DNA of 64,000 nt, taken from the NCBI RefSeq assembly GCF_001571385.1, contig NZ_BCNW01000001.1:2209470-2273469 (forward strand). Direction: 5' to 3'. The stretch is from Methanofollis ethanolicus. GTDB lineage: Archaea > Halobacteriota > Methanomicrobia > Methanomicrobiales > Methanofollaceae. The notes beneath the pieces were generated by a model that worked only from the letters and a program-made list of their open reading frames with translations, searched no databases and had not been told where the DNA came from. This document shows, in pieces, positions 1-8,936 of the stretch (its first letter is position 1; each line of letters opens with the position of its first letter). Made by a program: the position numbers and the translations under genes.

Positions 1-1
1 C

Positions 2-1705
2 ATCAGAGAGAACGAAGAGGTCTTCATCGGCAAAAAAATTATCCAGACCACTCAATGGGCCTGCAACGCTCTCGGGGAGGAGCGGTTGCTTGTCATCACA
101 AAAAAACCCGTCCTTGATGATTGCGGCAATGTCATCTCTGCGGTCTGCACGGCAGAGGACATCACCGACAGGAGGCGTGCTGAAGATACGGCGCTCAGGC
201 GGGATGCGATCCTCGATGCCGTGGGATATGCTGCGGACGCCCTGATGAAACAGGGAGAGTGGAGCGACGAGATGCCGGAGGTCCTCCGGCGCCTGGGGGA
301 GGCGACCGGGGTGAGCAGGGCCTACCTCTTCGAAAACAGCAGGACTGCGGCAGACCCGTCCAGACCCCGGTGCTGGGAGTGGACCGCGGCAGGGATCAGG
401 CCACGGGGGAAGAACCGGCAGATCGTCTCCCCGGAAGAGACACCGGGGTGGTACGCCGACCTTGCCGCGGGCCGTCCGGTCGCCGCCGGGTCGGGAGAAT
501 TCCCTGAGAAGGCGCAAAAATATCTATCTTCAGGGCAGGTCCTCTCCCTCGTCGCGGTCCCTCTCATCGTCGAGAGGGAGTGGTGGGGGTGCCTCGTCCT
601 CGACGACTGCCGAGAGGAGAGGACGTGGCCGGGAGCGGAGATCGAGGCACTCAAGGTTGCAACGCGGATCATCGGCGCCGCCATCCTGAGACAACGCGTC
701 GATGACCTCTACCGCCTGCCGGTCATGTACTCCTCCTCCGGAGTCTACCTGACCCAGGGCGGCACCATCAGGTACGTCAACCCCGGTTTCGGCAGACTCT
801 TCGGCTACACGGAGGCGGAGGTCGTCGGAGAGATGGGCCCGACAGAGATCATCGTCCCGGCCGACCTGCCCCGTTTCCAGGAGACCATGCAACATCTCCT
901 CTCCGGCGAGACGACCATGGCACGGGACGATGTCAGGGGACGCGGGAAAAACGGCCGCCCGCTCTCCCTCGAACACTTCGGGACACGGACGTCCTATCGC
1001 GGGATGCCGGCGGTCCTCGGGACGTTCATCGACAGGACCGCACAGAAACAGGCCGAGGCCGCCCTGACAGAGAGCGAGGAGAAGTACCGCGAACTCTTCA
1101 ACAATGCCAGAGACGCCATTTTTCTCATAGAACTCACAGACGACAACCATCCGGGACGCCTGATCGAGGTGAACCCGGCAGCCTGCACCTATCTCCAGTA
1201 CCCCAGGGAAGAACTCCTGTCCATGCCGCCCGGCGAGATCGAAGACCCGAAGACACAGGCCTCCCATGCCGGGAACATGGAAAACCTTCTCCTCCACGGT
1301 GAAACCGCCTTCGAGTCCGTCTTTGTCAGAAAGGACGGGTCAACCCTGCCGGTCGAGATGCGGTGCACCCTCTTTGAAATGGCCGGAAAGCCGGTGGTCC
1401 TTGCCGTCGCACGGGACATCACCGAGAGGATAGAACGGCAAAAAAAGGAGGCGGTGGCGTTCAGGCAGATCGAGAAGAACATGGAGCAGTTCGCCATCCT
1501 CAACGACCACATCAGAAATCCCCTGCAGGTGATCCTCGGGCTTGCCGTCCTGTACGACGAGGAGGTCGGGGGCAGGATCGCCGCAGAGGTCAGGGAGGTC
1601 GACGCCCAGGTGAAGAGCCTCGACCAGGGCTGGCTCCAGTCGGAGAAGATCAGGGCGGTGCTGCGCCGCCACTACGGGATGTTTCCTGACGGCACCGTGG
1701 GGTGA
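2..1705 (+). CDS. PAS/GAF multidomain sensory protein, 5' truncated by the window edge
   Basis: The reading frame is open from base 2, so the true start lies upstream and the TTG at 86 is internal. The visible part carries the end of one PAS/PAC unit (about 2-190, ending in the PAC-type AEDITDRRRAE), a GAF-like domain (about 200-690), and two more PAS domains (about 720-1050 and 1075-1430). The tail (1490-1700) contains AILNDHIRNPLQVI, which resembles a histidine-kinase dimerisation helix, but no HATPase catalytic domain follows before the stop. It is therefore probably a cytoplasmic signal receiver/transmitter that works with a separate kinase or output protein. PAS-rich proteins of this form are common in Methanomicrobiales. 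The ligand is unknown. Confidence 0.85.
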   Translation: MRENEEVFIGKKIIQTTQWACNALGEERLLVITKKPVLDDCGNVISAVCTAEDITDRRRAEDTALRRDAILDAVGYAADALMKQGEWSDEMPEVLRRLGEATGVSRAYLFENSRTAADPSRPRCWEWTAAGIRPRGKNRQIVSPEETPGWYADLAAGRPVAAGSGEFPEKAQKYLSSGQVLSLVAVPLIVEREWWGCLVLDDCREERTWPGAEIEALKVATRIIGAAILRQRVDDLYRLPVMYSSSGVYLTQGGTIRYVNPGFGRLFGYTEAEVVGEMGPTEIIVPADLPRFQETMQHLLSGETTMARDDVRGRGKNGRPLSLEHFGTRTSYRGMPAVLGTFIDRTAQKQAEAALTESEEKYRELFNNARDAIFLIELTDDNHPGRLIEVNPAACTYLQYPREELLSMPPGEIEDPKTQASHAGNMENLLLHGETAFESVFVRKDGSTLPVEMRCTLFEMAGKPVVLAVARDITERIERQKKEAVAFRQIEKNMEQFAILNDHIRNPLQVILGLAVLYDEEVGGRIAAEVREVDAQVKSLDQGWLQSEKIRAVLRRHYGMFPDGTVG

Positions 1706-1821
1706 CAGGGAGAGTGAGGAGGGGCGATCCGCGATCGTGCCTATCTATATCATACAGCCCCAAACCCTGTACCTGAACATGGCAAACCTGCACACACACC
1801 CGGCCGTGCAGGAGGGGCGGC

Positions 1822-2820
1822 GTGGCTGACCTCTTCCTGAAGGGCTGGGTCGAACAGGGCGGACGGCGCCTCTCTGAGGAGGAGGTGCTGGCCGTCCTGA
1901 CGGAGAACCCCCGCGACGTCTCTCTTTTCGGCGGCGAGTTCTGTCTTCGGTACGGCGAGTGGGAGGCGCGGGACCATTTCGGCATCGTGCCCGGGCCCTC
2001 GCCGGCAGGGACGGTCACCTGCGACGGCGAGGTCGTCGGCCCTGTGGACCCCTGCTATCCTGCCGGCGACCTCGACGAGGCGGTCGTCGAGGCGGTCGCC
2101 CTGCGGACGGTCGACGGCGCCGCGGTCGCCCTCTCGGGCGGCGTGGACTCAGCGCTCGTCGCCGCCCTCGCCCGTCTCCCCGCGGTCGTCGTCGGCCTGG
2201 ACGGTTCGCACGACCAGAGGCGGGCCCTCGCCCTTGCAGAAATTCTCGGGATCCCCTGCGACGCCGTCGCCGTCACCGAAGGTGAGGTGGAGGAGGCGCT
2301 GCACGAGGTCGTCGCCGTCCTCGGCGACCCGAACCCGGTGGACGCCTCCATCGCCACGACGGAATATTTTGTGTGCCGCTGGGCTGAGGAGCAGGGGTAT
2401 GGGCGCATCCTTGCCGGGCAGGGCGCCGACGAACTTTTCGGCGGCTACGCACGCTACCTCGACAACGACGACCTCGCCGCCGCCCTTGAGGCGGGCGTCG
2501 CCGACCTCCCGCGGCAGGTCGCACGGGACGGGGCGGTGGCCGCCCATTATGGTACCGCGTTCTCTCTCCCGTACCTGGACCTCCGCGTCGTGGCGGCGGC
2601 AGGCGCCATCCCCCCGGCCGAGAAAGTGCGGGACGGGGTGCGGAAGGCGCCGCTGCGGAAGGTCGCGGAGAGGCACATCCCGCCGGAATTCGCACGGGCC
2701 GAGAAGAAGGCGATGCAGTACGGGAGCGGGATCTGGAAGACCATCCAGAGACTCGCACGCCGTAACGGATACGATCACGTTACCGACTGGCTGAAGGCCA
2801 TGACGTGCGACGCCGAGTAA
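1822..2820 (+). CDS. Asparagine synthase-like PP-loop ATPase with a shrunken glutaminase domain
   Basis: The 332-residue protein starts at GTG 1822 behind a good Shine-Dalgarno site (GGAGGGG, 1811-1817). The synthetase half is clear: the PP-loop ALSGGVDSALVAAL near residue 100, then AGQGADELFGGYARY and a C-terminal KKAMQYGSGIW segment typical of asparagine synthase C-domains. The N-terminal ~65 residues keep only the end of the Ntn-amidotransferase fold (FGGEFCLRYGEWEARDHFGI) and lack the nucleophilic Cys at position 2. Normal glutamine-dependent AsnB has a ~200-residue glutaminase domain, so this enzyme should use free ammonia or act on another carboxylate. AMP-forming amidation is inferred and the substrate is unknown. 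Confidence 0.8.
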   Translation: MADLFLKGWVEQGGRRLSEEEVLAVLTENPRDVSLFGGEFCLRYGEWEARDHFGIVPGPSPAGTVTCDGEVVGPVDPCYPAGDLDEAVVEAVALRTVDGAAVALSGGVDSALVAALARLPAVVVGLDGSHDQRRALALAEILGIPCDAVAVTEGEVEEALHEVVAVLGDPNPVDASIATTEYFVCRWAEEQGYGRILAGQGADELFGGYARYLDNDDLAAALEAGVADLPRQVARDGAVAAHYGTAFSLPYLDLRVVAAAGAIPPAEKVRDGVRKAPLRKVAERHIPPEFARAEKKAMQYGSGIWKTIQRLARRNGYDHVTDWLKAMTCDAE

Positions 2821-2984
2821 CCGCCGTCGCCTGTTCCCGCTCCTTCACCGGCGGGGGTGTCGCCACCGTCGAGGAAGGGACCGCCGGAAAGAAAAGAAAA
2901 GGTGATATCTGGGCTCTGGAGAATCGGGCATGAGTCTCGGGGGACTCACGCATACGCGATGAAAATTGTTCTTTGGGGTCTGCT

Positions 2985-3130
2985 GGTCAACATGCCTTCC
3001 CCCACGCTCGCGCCGGGGGACTACCTCGAAGACCTTCGGTCTTCTCGTTGCCCCCGTACCCCCGCAGTGCGATAGGGCCGGGAAGGCAGAATGCGGACCT
3101 CCCATCTCTGAAAGGGGATGCTCGATGAGA
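2985..3130. repeat. Dispersed GC-hairpin repeat, copy A
   Basis: This non-coding stretch contains CGCCGGGGGAC, then a small inner hairpin (GAAGACC-TTC-GGTCTTC, near 3027-3045), then TTGCCCCCGTACCCCC and GCGATAGGGCCGGGAAGGCAGA. The same word order recurs at 37800, 55780 and 55995. Here the outer GGGGGAC/GCCCCC stem has its loop enlarged by the inner hairpin, as if one module were nested inside another. Confidence 0.65.
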
Positions 3131-3239
3131 GTCAGAGTCTCATGCAAACCCGGAGAGACGTTCTCCAAGATCATTTTCATGGTAAACCCTTGCGGGAAAG
3201 TACTTCCTGAAGTGATAGGGGAAAAAATTCTGTTCAGAC

Positions 3240-3425
3240 GTGCCAGGTCCGGGGGGGCTGCCGCCCCCCATACCCCCTGCCATTACGATAGGGGCAGGGA
3301 TGGCCTCCTCCTCCTCCAGGACTCCGACCCTTTCTTCCCGGGACCAATCCTCGCGCGGGGGTCCGGGGGCAAAAGTCCCCCGGCGAACGGGAAGGGGAAG
3401 GCAGAGGATCGGCACGCACAATCAA
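3240..3425 (-). repeat. Dispersed GC-hairpin repeat, copy B (inverted relative to copy D)
   Basis: Read on the minus strand this is nearly the same sequence as 37812-37975. It runs through a GGGGGACTTTTGCCCCC hairpin, GAGGATTGGTCCCGGGAAG, a (GGA)n tract and a second G/C hairpin near the other end. Over about 130 bases I see only a few substitutions plus one GGA-unit length difference. It lies in the 800-bp gap 2821-3621, where I find no gene. Confidence 0.8.
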
Positions 3426-3533
3426 CCGATGGAGGAGGATTTCTCCAGAGCCGAAATCTGAAAAAACACATTCAAAACCTCTACTTTTCTTTTATATCCC
3501 CTGCCTGCTATCTCTTCTCCGGGAGTCGCCGGG

Positions 3534-3545
3534 CCGACGTTCCCC
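3534..3545. repeat. 12-bp direct repeat, left copy (candidate element boundary)
   Basis: CCGACGTTCCCC occurs here and again at 14040-14051, in the same orientation. The two copies bracket the block of replication, regulatory and restriction-modification genes. This may be an attachment-like duplication, but it is short and no integrase lies between the copies. Confidence 0.35.
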
Positions 3546-3621
3546 TATCGCCTGCCCCTTCATGCGGCAGCATTTTTCCGGGCGTTCCCGGTCCCGGCAC
3601 CCCACACGGAGGCAGACCTCC

Positions 3622-3729
3622 ATGAACAGGAAAACGAAAAAAGTCAGACAGGAAGATAGCGACGCCCGCCAGGGCATCGGGAACCGGATGGTCGAAGTCG
3701 TCGAGGAGGAGAAGAGATGCAGGGCATAG
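3622..3729 (+). CDS. Small basic/acidic 35-residue peptide heading the primase operon
   Basis: ATG at 3622 is preceded by GGAGG at 3608-3612 with a 9-base spacer. The frame ends at TAG 3727-3729 and overlaps the start of the next gene (3717), a typical translational coupling. The peptide begins MNRKTKKVRQED and ends in a charged helix (MVEVVEEEKRC). I do not recognise it. Support comes from the ribosome-binding site and the overlap architecture rather than from homology. It could instead be only a leader for the downstream genes. Confidence 0.4.
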   Translation: MNRKTKKVRQEDSDARQGIGNRMVEVVEEEKRCRA

Positions 3730-3956
3730 ATGGCAGCCAGGACGTACATGGTTACCGCACCAACCGCCGGGCCGCCATCACAGAGTCGGAGGGCGCGGCA
3801 CATAAGCATAGCGATGTGATCGAGGCGGTGCCTCTCTACCTCGTCCCCCCCGCGGTCACGGCCAGCGTGAAGAAGTTCGGCGGGGCGATCCGCGAAATGC
3901 ACGTGACGCGGGGCGGCAGGCACATGTACGGGATCACGGTGGTGGTGCAGGAATGA
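3717..3956 (+). CDS. Hypothetical 79-residue protein of the primase operon
   Basis: ATG 3717 follows GGAGGAG (3704-3712). The protein has a hydrophilic N-terminus and a C-terminal half that looks like a compact beta-rich fold (DVIEAVPLYLVPPAVTASV, then GGRHMYGITVVVQE). Its stop overlaps the start of the next gene by 4 bases (ATGA at 3953). I do not recognise the family. Its position just ahead of a primase-helicase gene suggests an accessory replication or copy-control role, which is inference only. Confidence 0.6.
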   Translation: MQGIDGSQDVHGYRTNRRAAITESEGAAHKHSDVIEAVPLYLVPPAVTASVKKFGGAIREMHVTRGGRHMYGITVVVQE

Positions 3957-4249
3957 CGGCCACTCTCCGTCTCGGGTCCGACGACGCGGTCTACCTGCTC
4001 GTCGGTCGGGAGCGCTACCGGATCGCCCCTGAAAACCTGCGCCTCCTCCTCGTCCGCGGCCACGCGGTGCCGGTGTGGGACGGGGAGGCAATCGTGGGCC
4101 ACGCGGCGGTGAACGCCGCGGGCCGTGCGGTGAAGGTCTTCACCGTGGCGGGCCACTTCATCGTGCCGCTCGTCTCGTTCCGCCGCGTCGCCACGGGCGA
4201 GGCCCGTTCCGCGCCGCTCTTCCCCCTGGTGCCGGAGGGGCGGCCATGA
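3953..4249 (+). CDS. Hypothetical 98-residue protein of the primase operon
   Basis: The start codon overlaps the previous stop (ATGA). The stop at 4247-4249 overlaps the ATG of the primase at 4246, so the three proteins are translationally coupled. The sequence alternates short beta-like strands (AVYLLVGRERYRIAPENL, VFTVAGHFIVPLVSF) and has no zinc ligands or P-loop. It is not recognised; small proteins in this position often belong to the replication module of integrated archaeal elements. Confidence 0.6.
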   Translation: MTATLRLGSDDAVYLLVGRERYRIAPENLRLLLVRGHAVPVWDGEAIVGHAAVNAAGRAVKVFTVAGHFIVPLVSFRRVATGEARSAPLFPLVPEGRP

Positions 4250-7011
4250 TCCCCCGGGCCCTCGCCGCCCTGTTTCCCGGCGGCGTGGTGGAGGTGCGGG
4301 CGTTGGGGGACTATGCGACGCACTCCGGTTACTTCGACGATTTTGCCCGCCTTGCGGCGGCAGCCGAGGCCCTGGACGCCGACCCCGAGGTCCGCGGGAT
4401 CTATGTCACCCTGAACGAGGTGGACCCGGCCCTCCTGGCCCGAAGAGCGAACAGGGTGAAGATGCGGCTTTCCCGGAGCGACGCCACCACCGCGGACGCC
4501 GACATCGTGCGCCGGCGCTGGTTGCCCATCGACCTGGACCCGGTGCGGCCGAGCGGGGTCTCGTCCACGGATGCGGAGCACGCGGCGGCACTCGCGAAGG
4601 CCGACGAGATCGCCCTCTGGCTTTCCGAACGGGGCTTCCCCGCCCCGATCAGGGCCGACTCGGGCAACGGGGCGCACCTCCTCTACCGGGTGGACCTCCC
4701 GCCCGACGACGAGGCGACGGCCCTGGTGAAGGGCGTGCTCGCCACCCTCGACGCCCTCTTCTCTGATGAGCACGTCACCGTGGACACGGCGAACTTTAAC
4801 CCGGCCCGGATCTGGAAACTCTACGGGACACTCTCCCGAAAAGGCGACCACACCCCGGAGAGGCCGCACCGGCGGGCGAGGATCCTCTCGGCGCCCGAGA
4901 CGGCGGAGGTGGTGGCGCCCGACCTCCTCAGGGAGACCGCCGCCCTCCTCCCGGTCGAGGCCCCGGCCCCGGCGAAGGGATCCAAGACCGACCTCACCGC
5001 CTGGCTTTCTGAGCACGGCATTGCCGTGCGGAGCACGCGGCCCTGGCAGGGCGGCACGCTGTACGTCCTCGCCGACTGCCCCTTCTCGACCGCCCACCGC
5101 GACGGCGCCTTCGCCGTCCAGTTCCCGAGCGGTGCGGTCTATGCCGGGTGCCACCACGCCTCCTGCGGCGGCGGGGTGCAGAGGTGGCCAGAACTGCGGG
5201 ACAGGTACGAACCAAAACAGCAGAAGAGGCGGGAGGTGCCGCCACCTCCCCCGAAACCTCCGGCACCCGACCCCGCATACCGCGAGAAAGCCCTCGCCAT
5301 CCTCACCCGCGGCGACCCCCGCGCCTTCCTCCTCGACACCTTCAACCGCGAGCACGTCGGCGACCGCACCGTCGCCGAGTGCCTGGTGATGTCCCTCGCC
5401 TCGCAGTCGGTGGAGAACACGAACGGGTTGCACGTCTCGGTCTCCGGGACCTCAGGGAAAGGGAAGAGCCACGCCTGCACCACCATGCTCAAGCAGGTGC
5501 CGACCGGCTACCGCCTCGCCGGGACCGTCTCGAACAAGGCTCTCTACTACAACGACGATCTGCGGCCGAGCACCGTCTTCCTCTTCGACGACGTCACCCT
5601 CTCCGAGGACCTCCAGGAGGTCCTGAAGGCGGCGACGGCGAACTTCAGGGAGAGGATCGAGCACCACACCGTCTCGCCCGACCGCAAACTCCAGGTCTGC
5701 CGGATACCTGAACGCTGCGTCTGGTGGCTCGCCCGCGTGGAAGATCCTGGCGACGACCAGGTGATGAACCGCATGCTCACCGTCTGGATCGACGACTCGG
5801 CCGAGCAGGACGAGCGTGTCCTCAGGCACATGAAAGAGCGGGAGGCGCGGGAGGACGACGGCGACGACGAGGACCCGGACCTTCCCGTCTGCCGCGCCAT
5901 CTGGGAGGTCCTCAAAGAGGAACGCCTCCACGTCTCCATCCCGTACGCGGAGAGAGTTCACTTCTCCGCCACCACCAACCGCCGCAACCCCGGCATGCTC
6001 TTCGACCTCATCAAGTGCCACGCCCTCCTCCACCGTTTCCAGAGGGAGGCGTACGACGGCGGCATCAGGGCCGACAGGTCGGACTTCGCCGCCGCTGCCC
6101 GGATATATGCGGCGATCAACGGCGAGTCGGGCGGGCAGGAGACGAAACTCACGAAGAACGAGGCCGCCGCCCTGGAGACGGTGGCCACGATGGGGTGGGA
6201 GCAGTTCACCGTCAAGATGCTCCAGGACGCCCTCGGGCTTTCGTACCAACAGACCTACCGTATCCTCCACGGCTACGCAAGCCGGGGGATGACCTACTCC
6301 GGCCTTCTGGAGAAGTGCCCGGCGATCAGTTATCTCGACACCATGGTCACCGAGGACTGCGAGGGCTACGCGGTCCGCCGGCGGGAGCACCTCTTTCTCT
6401 TCGACCGCGAGACCTACCGGCGCTGGGCACGCGGCGGCGAGGTGTGGATCGATGAGGGAGGTGACCGGGACGACGGTCCCGGTCCCGACCGCGATGATAC
6501 TTTCAGCATTTCAGCACGTTTTCAGCAGAATTTCAGCACCTGCCGCGATAGAAAAAAGACAAGGGACGGCCCGGAAACTGACAGTACTAGTACAGATAGA
6601 GAGACGCGTCTCTCTCTCTGTACTAACTTACAGCAAAACACACACCCACACAGTGACACCTCTCCCCCGGCGTCCGGGTGTGCGGGTGGGTGTGATATGC
6701 GCGATGCTGAAAACGATCCCGCGATGTCGCCGCTTCGGGGGGATAATCCTGATCGGCCACCATCAACACATCCGTTGAATTTCAGCACCTTCCGAAAGTT
6801 GCTGAAAACTGCTGAAAGAAAAGGACCGACGACACTCCCCGGCGTCCTGGACCACCGGGAGTTCACGCGGGTCTCGACCGACCTCGGACGGTGCACTGTC
6901 TGCGACGAGGGGAGGGCGGTGTACCGCTCAGGCGACGGGCGGGCGAGACTCTGCGAGAGGTGTTATGGTCGGTTGGTGCAGGCGTGGAATGAGAGGAGGG
7001 GGATTGCGTGA
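4246..7011 (+). CDS. Primase-polymerase/helicase fusion replication protein of an integrated element
   Basis: The 921-residue protein starts at ATG 4246, overlapping the upstream stop. Residues about 90-205 match the archaeo-eukaryotic PrimPol pattern: IDLDP (95-99), SGNGAHLLYRV (139-149) and NPARIWKLYGTLSRKG (185-200). A Cys/His zinc-binding segment follows (CPF...GCHHASCGG, about 270-310). A P-loop ATPase then starts near residue 401 (SGTSGKGKSH) with a Walker B-like VFLFDDV near 443, then winged-helix-like segments. The last ~45 residues form a CxxC...CxxC zinc knuckle. This layout is typical of self-replicating plasmid or virus Rep proteins. The low-complexity linker (6490-6830) contains repeated octamers and a 38-bp palindrome and probably doubles as the origin. 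Confidence 0.85.
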   Translation: MIPRALAALFPGGVVEVRALGDYATHSGYFDDFARLAAAAEALDADPEVRGIYVTLNEVDPALLARRANRVKMRLSRSDATTADADIVRRRWLPIDLDPVRPSGVSSTDAEHAAALAKADEIALWLSERGFPAPIRADSGNGAHLLYRVDLPPDDEATALVKGVLATLDALFSDEHVTVDTANFNPARIWKLYGTLSRKGDHTPERPHRRARILSAPETAEVVAPDLLRETAALLPVEAPAPAKGSKTDLTAWLSEHGIAVRSTRPWQGGTLYVLADCPFSTAHRDGAFAVQFPSGAVYAGCHHASCGGGVQRWPELRDRYEPKQQKRREVPPPPPKPPAPDPAYREKALAILTRGDPRAFLLDTFNREHVGDRTVAECLVMSLASQSVENTNGLHVSVSGTSGKGKSHACTTMLKQVPTGYRLAGTVSNKALYYNDDLRPSTVFLFDDVTLSEDLQEVLKAATANFRERIEHHTVSPDRKLQVCRIPERCVWWLARVEDPGDDQVMNRMLTVWIDDSAEQDERVLRHMKEREAREDDGDDEDPDLPVCRAIWEVLKEERLHVSIPYAERVHFSATTNRRNPGMLFDLIKCHALLHRFQREAYDGGIRADRSDFAAAARIYAAINGESGGQETKLTKNEAAALETVATMGWEQFTVKMLQDALGLSYQQTYRILHGYASRGMTYSGLLEKCPAISYLDTMVTEDCEGYAVRRREHLFLFDRETYRRWARGGEVWIDEGGDRDDGPGPDRDDTFSISARFQQNFSTCRDRKKTRDGPETDSTSTDRETRLSLCTNLQQNTHPHSDTSPPASGCAGGCDMRDAENDPAMSPLRGDNPDRPPSTHPLNFSTFRKLLKTAERKGPTTLPGVLDHREFTRVSTDLGRCTVCDEGRAVYRSGDGRARLCERCYGRLVQAWNERRGIA
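6501..6817. other. Candidate replication origin: eight TTTCAGCA iterons around a 38-bp palindrome
   Basis: TTTCAGCA occurs on the plus strand at 6501, 6509, 6520, 6531 and 6780. Its complement TGCTGAAA occurs at 6705, 6800 and 6810. Between the two groups, 6588-6606 (TAGTACAGATAGAGAGACG) and 6607-6625 (CGTCTCTCTCTCTGTACTA) form an uninterrupted inverted repeat with 18 of 19 positions paired. Iterons of this type inside a replication gene are known from phage lambda O and related replicons. The encoded segment is a low-complexity linker, so the DNA may be under non-coding selection. Confidence 0.6.
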
Positions 7012-7134
7012 GTCCGTGGCGCATCAGCGGCACGCGCTGCCGGTGGCCCCGGGGGAGGAAGACATGCGGGAGAACTTTATGGAGGAAACGACCAGATCAC
7101 TCATGCGTCTGGCATGAGAGGGGAGAATACCGCG

Positions 7135-8817
7135 ATGTCCGGGGATCTGAAAGTTCAACTGCAGGAGATGCTGCTTCTACCGGCCGAGACCGAATGTATC
7201 GAGTTCAAAGAAGCAAGAAACAACTACGATTTCGACAAAATCGGCAAATATTTTTCTGCATTGAGCAATGAAGCCAATCTGAACGGGAAGCCGGCAGGTT
7301 GGCTGATCTTCGGCGTCACCGACAGACCGCCCAGAGAGGTTGTCGGCTCACATTATCGTCTCACTCCGCCCGGCCTCGATCGCCTCAAGGAGGAGATCGC
7401 ACACCATACGAATCATCGGATAACATTTGCCGCCATTCACGAACTCACCGTCGACTGTGGACGGGTGGTGATGTTCGAGATCCCTCCGTGCCCCCGCGGC
7501 ATTCCGACCACCTGGAAGGGTGTTGCATATGGCCGGAGTCATGAATCTCTCGAACCCCTTGCCCTCTACGAGATGGACCAGATACACAGCCAGCCCCCTC
7601 AGGACGACTGGTCGGCGAAGGTCTGTGAGGGCGCCACCCTTGCAGACCTCGATCCAGAGGCGATCGCCTTTGCACGGGAAAAATACAAAGAGAAACACCA
7701 GGGCCTTGCGAGCGAGGTCGACGAGTGGGACGACAGTACGTTCCTTGCCAAGGCAAAAGTCTGTCCTCAGGGTCGGATGACGAATGCCGCGATCATCCTC
7801 CTGGGAAAGAGCGAGGCCGCACATCTTCTCTCGCCTGCCATTGCACACATCACCTGGGTCCTCAGGGATAAGGACGAGGTGGAAGTAGACTATGCGCATT
7901 TCGGACCCCCGCTGATCCTCGCTGTCGACCGCGTTTTTCACAAGGTCCGAAACCTTACCATCCGCCATATCTCAGGGGAAACGCTCTTCCCCCTGGAAGT
8001 GTCGCAATATGACCCCTGGGTGATCCGCGAGGCGTTGCACAACTGCATCGCCCACCAGGACTACCGACAGTCGGCCCGCATCACGGTGACCGAGAGGCCG
8101 GGCTCCCTGATGTTTACCAACCGCGGCGAGTTTATTCCCGGCACGGTGCTGAGCGTGATCGAGCGCGATGTGCCGCCCGACCGGTATCGAAACCCCTTCC
8201 TTGCCAATGCGATGGTCGAATTGAAGATGATCGACACCATCGGCAGCGGGATCAAAAGGATGTTCCGGATACAGCGGGACCGCAATTTTCCGATGCCTGA
8301 TTATGACCTCGACGAAGAGGGCGTGGTGCGGGTCACGATTCCCGGTCGGGTGATTGATGAGAAGTACACCCGGATGCTCGTCAAAAGGAAGGAGTTGACG
8401 CTGACGGATGTGATCGCCCTCGACAAGGTGCAAAAGGGCCATCCCATCACTCCAGAGGAACGGACTATTCTGCGGAAGAAGAAACTCATCGAGGGACGAT
8501 ATCCGAACCTGTACGTTTCGGAGAGTGTCGCGGCCGAGATCGATACGAAGGCCGATTATATCCGGAAGAGGCCGTTTGACAGGGCGCATTTCAAGAGCAT
8601 GGTGGTGGCGTACCTCCGGACGTACCATGAGGCGAGGCTGGCGGAGATTGAAGACCTGCTGCTGGACAAGGTTTCCGATGCTCTGAACGAAGACCAGAGG
8701 CGCCATTTCATCAAGGATCTGCTCCAGGAGATGCGTAAGGAAGGGACGATCACGACCATCGGGAAGACGAAGGGCGCGAAGTGGGTGCTCACCCCCGACC
8801 CTGCCAATGAGGTATGA
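7135..8817 (+). CDS. Schlafen AlbA_2-type ATP-binding regulator (COG2865-like)
   Basis: The 560-residue protein most likely starts at ATG 7135 behind GAGGGGAG (7117-7125); ATG 7114 is an alternative. The N-terminal ~140 residues fit the Schlafen AlbA_2 domain (TECIEFKEARNN, GWLIFGVTD). The middle contains the HATPase_c_4 signature (EALHNCIAHQDY, then FTNRGEFIPGT, and IGSGIKRMFRIQRDR). A long C-terminal winged-helix region follows. Such proteins are treated as ATP-dependent transcriptional regulators or element-maintenance factors; the target is unknown. It follows the primase gene by 123 bases and ends in the 256-bp gap before orc1. Confidence 0.8.
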   Translation: MSGDLKVQLQEMLLLPAETECIEFKEARNNYDFDKIGKYFSALSNEANLNGKPAGWLIFGVTDRPPREVVGSHYRLTPPGLDRLKEEIAHHTNHRITFAAIHELTVDCGRVVMFEIPPCPRGIPTTWKGVAYGRSHESLEPLALYEMDQIHSQPPQDDWSAKVCEGATLADLDPEAIAFAREKYKEKHQGLASEVDEWDDSTFLAKAKVCPQGRMTNAAIILLGKSEAAHLLSPAIAHITWVLRDKDEVEVDYAHFGPPLILAVDRVFHKVRNLTIRHISGETLFPLEVSQYDPWVIREALHNCIAHQDYRQSARITVTERPGSLMFTNRGEFIPGTVLSVIERDVPPDRYRNPFLANAMVELKMIDTIGSGIKRMFRIQRDRNFPMPDYDLDEEGVVRVTIPGRVIDEKYTRMLVKRKELTLTDVIALDKVQKGHPITPEERTILRKKKLIEGRYPNLYVSESVAAEIDTKADYIRKRPFDRAHFKSMVVAYLRTYHEARLAEIEDLLLDKVSDALNEDQRRHFIKDLLQEMRKEGTITTIGKTKGAKWVLTPDPANEV

Positions 8818-8936
8818 TTGGCGGAAAGAATTAGCGAAGATTGACGAAACGAATCCGGATATTTCTGACTGAATTGCAAAATAAACAATTTTTGAGGGGT
8901 GTTTTGAAACCCGAATTGGGTGAATGATTGGAGATT

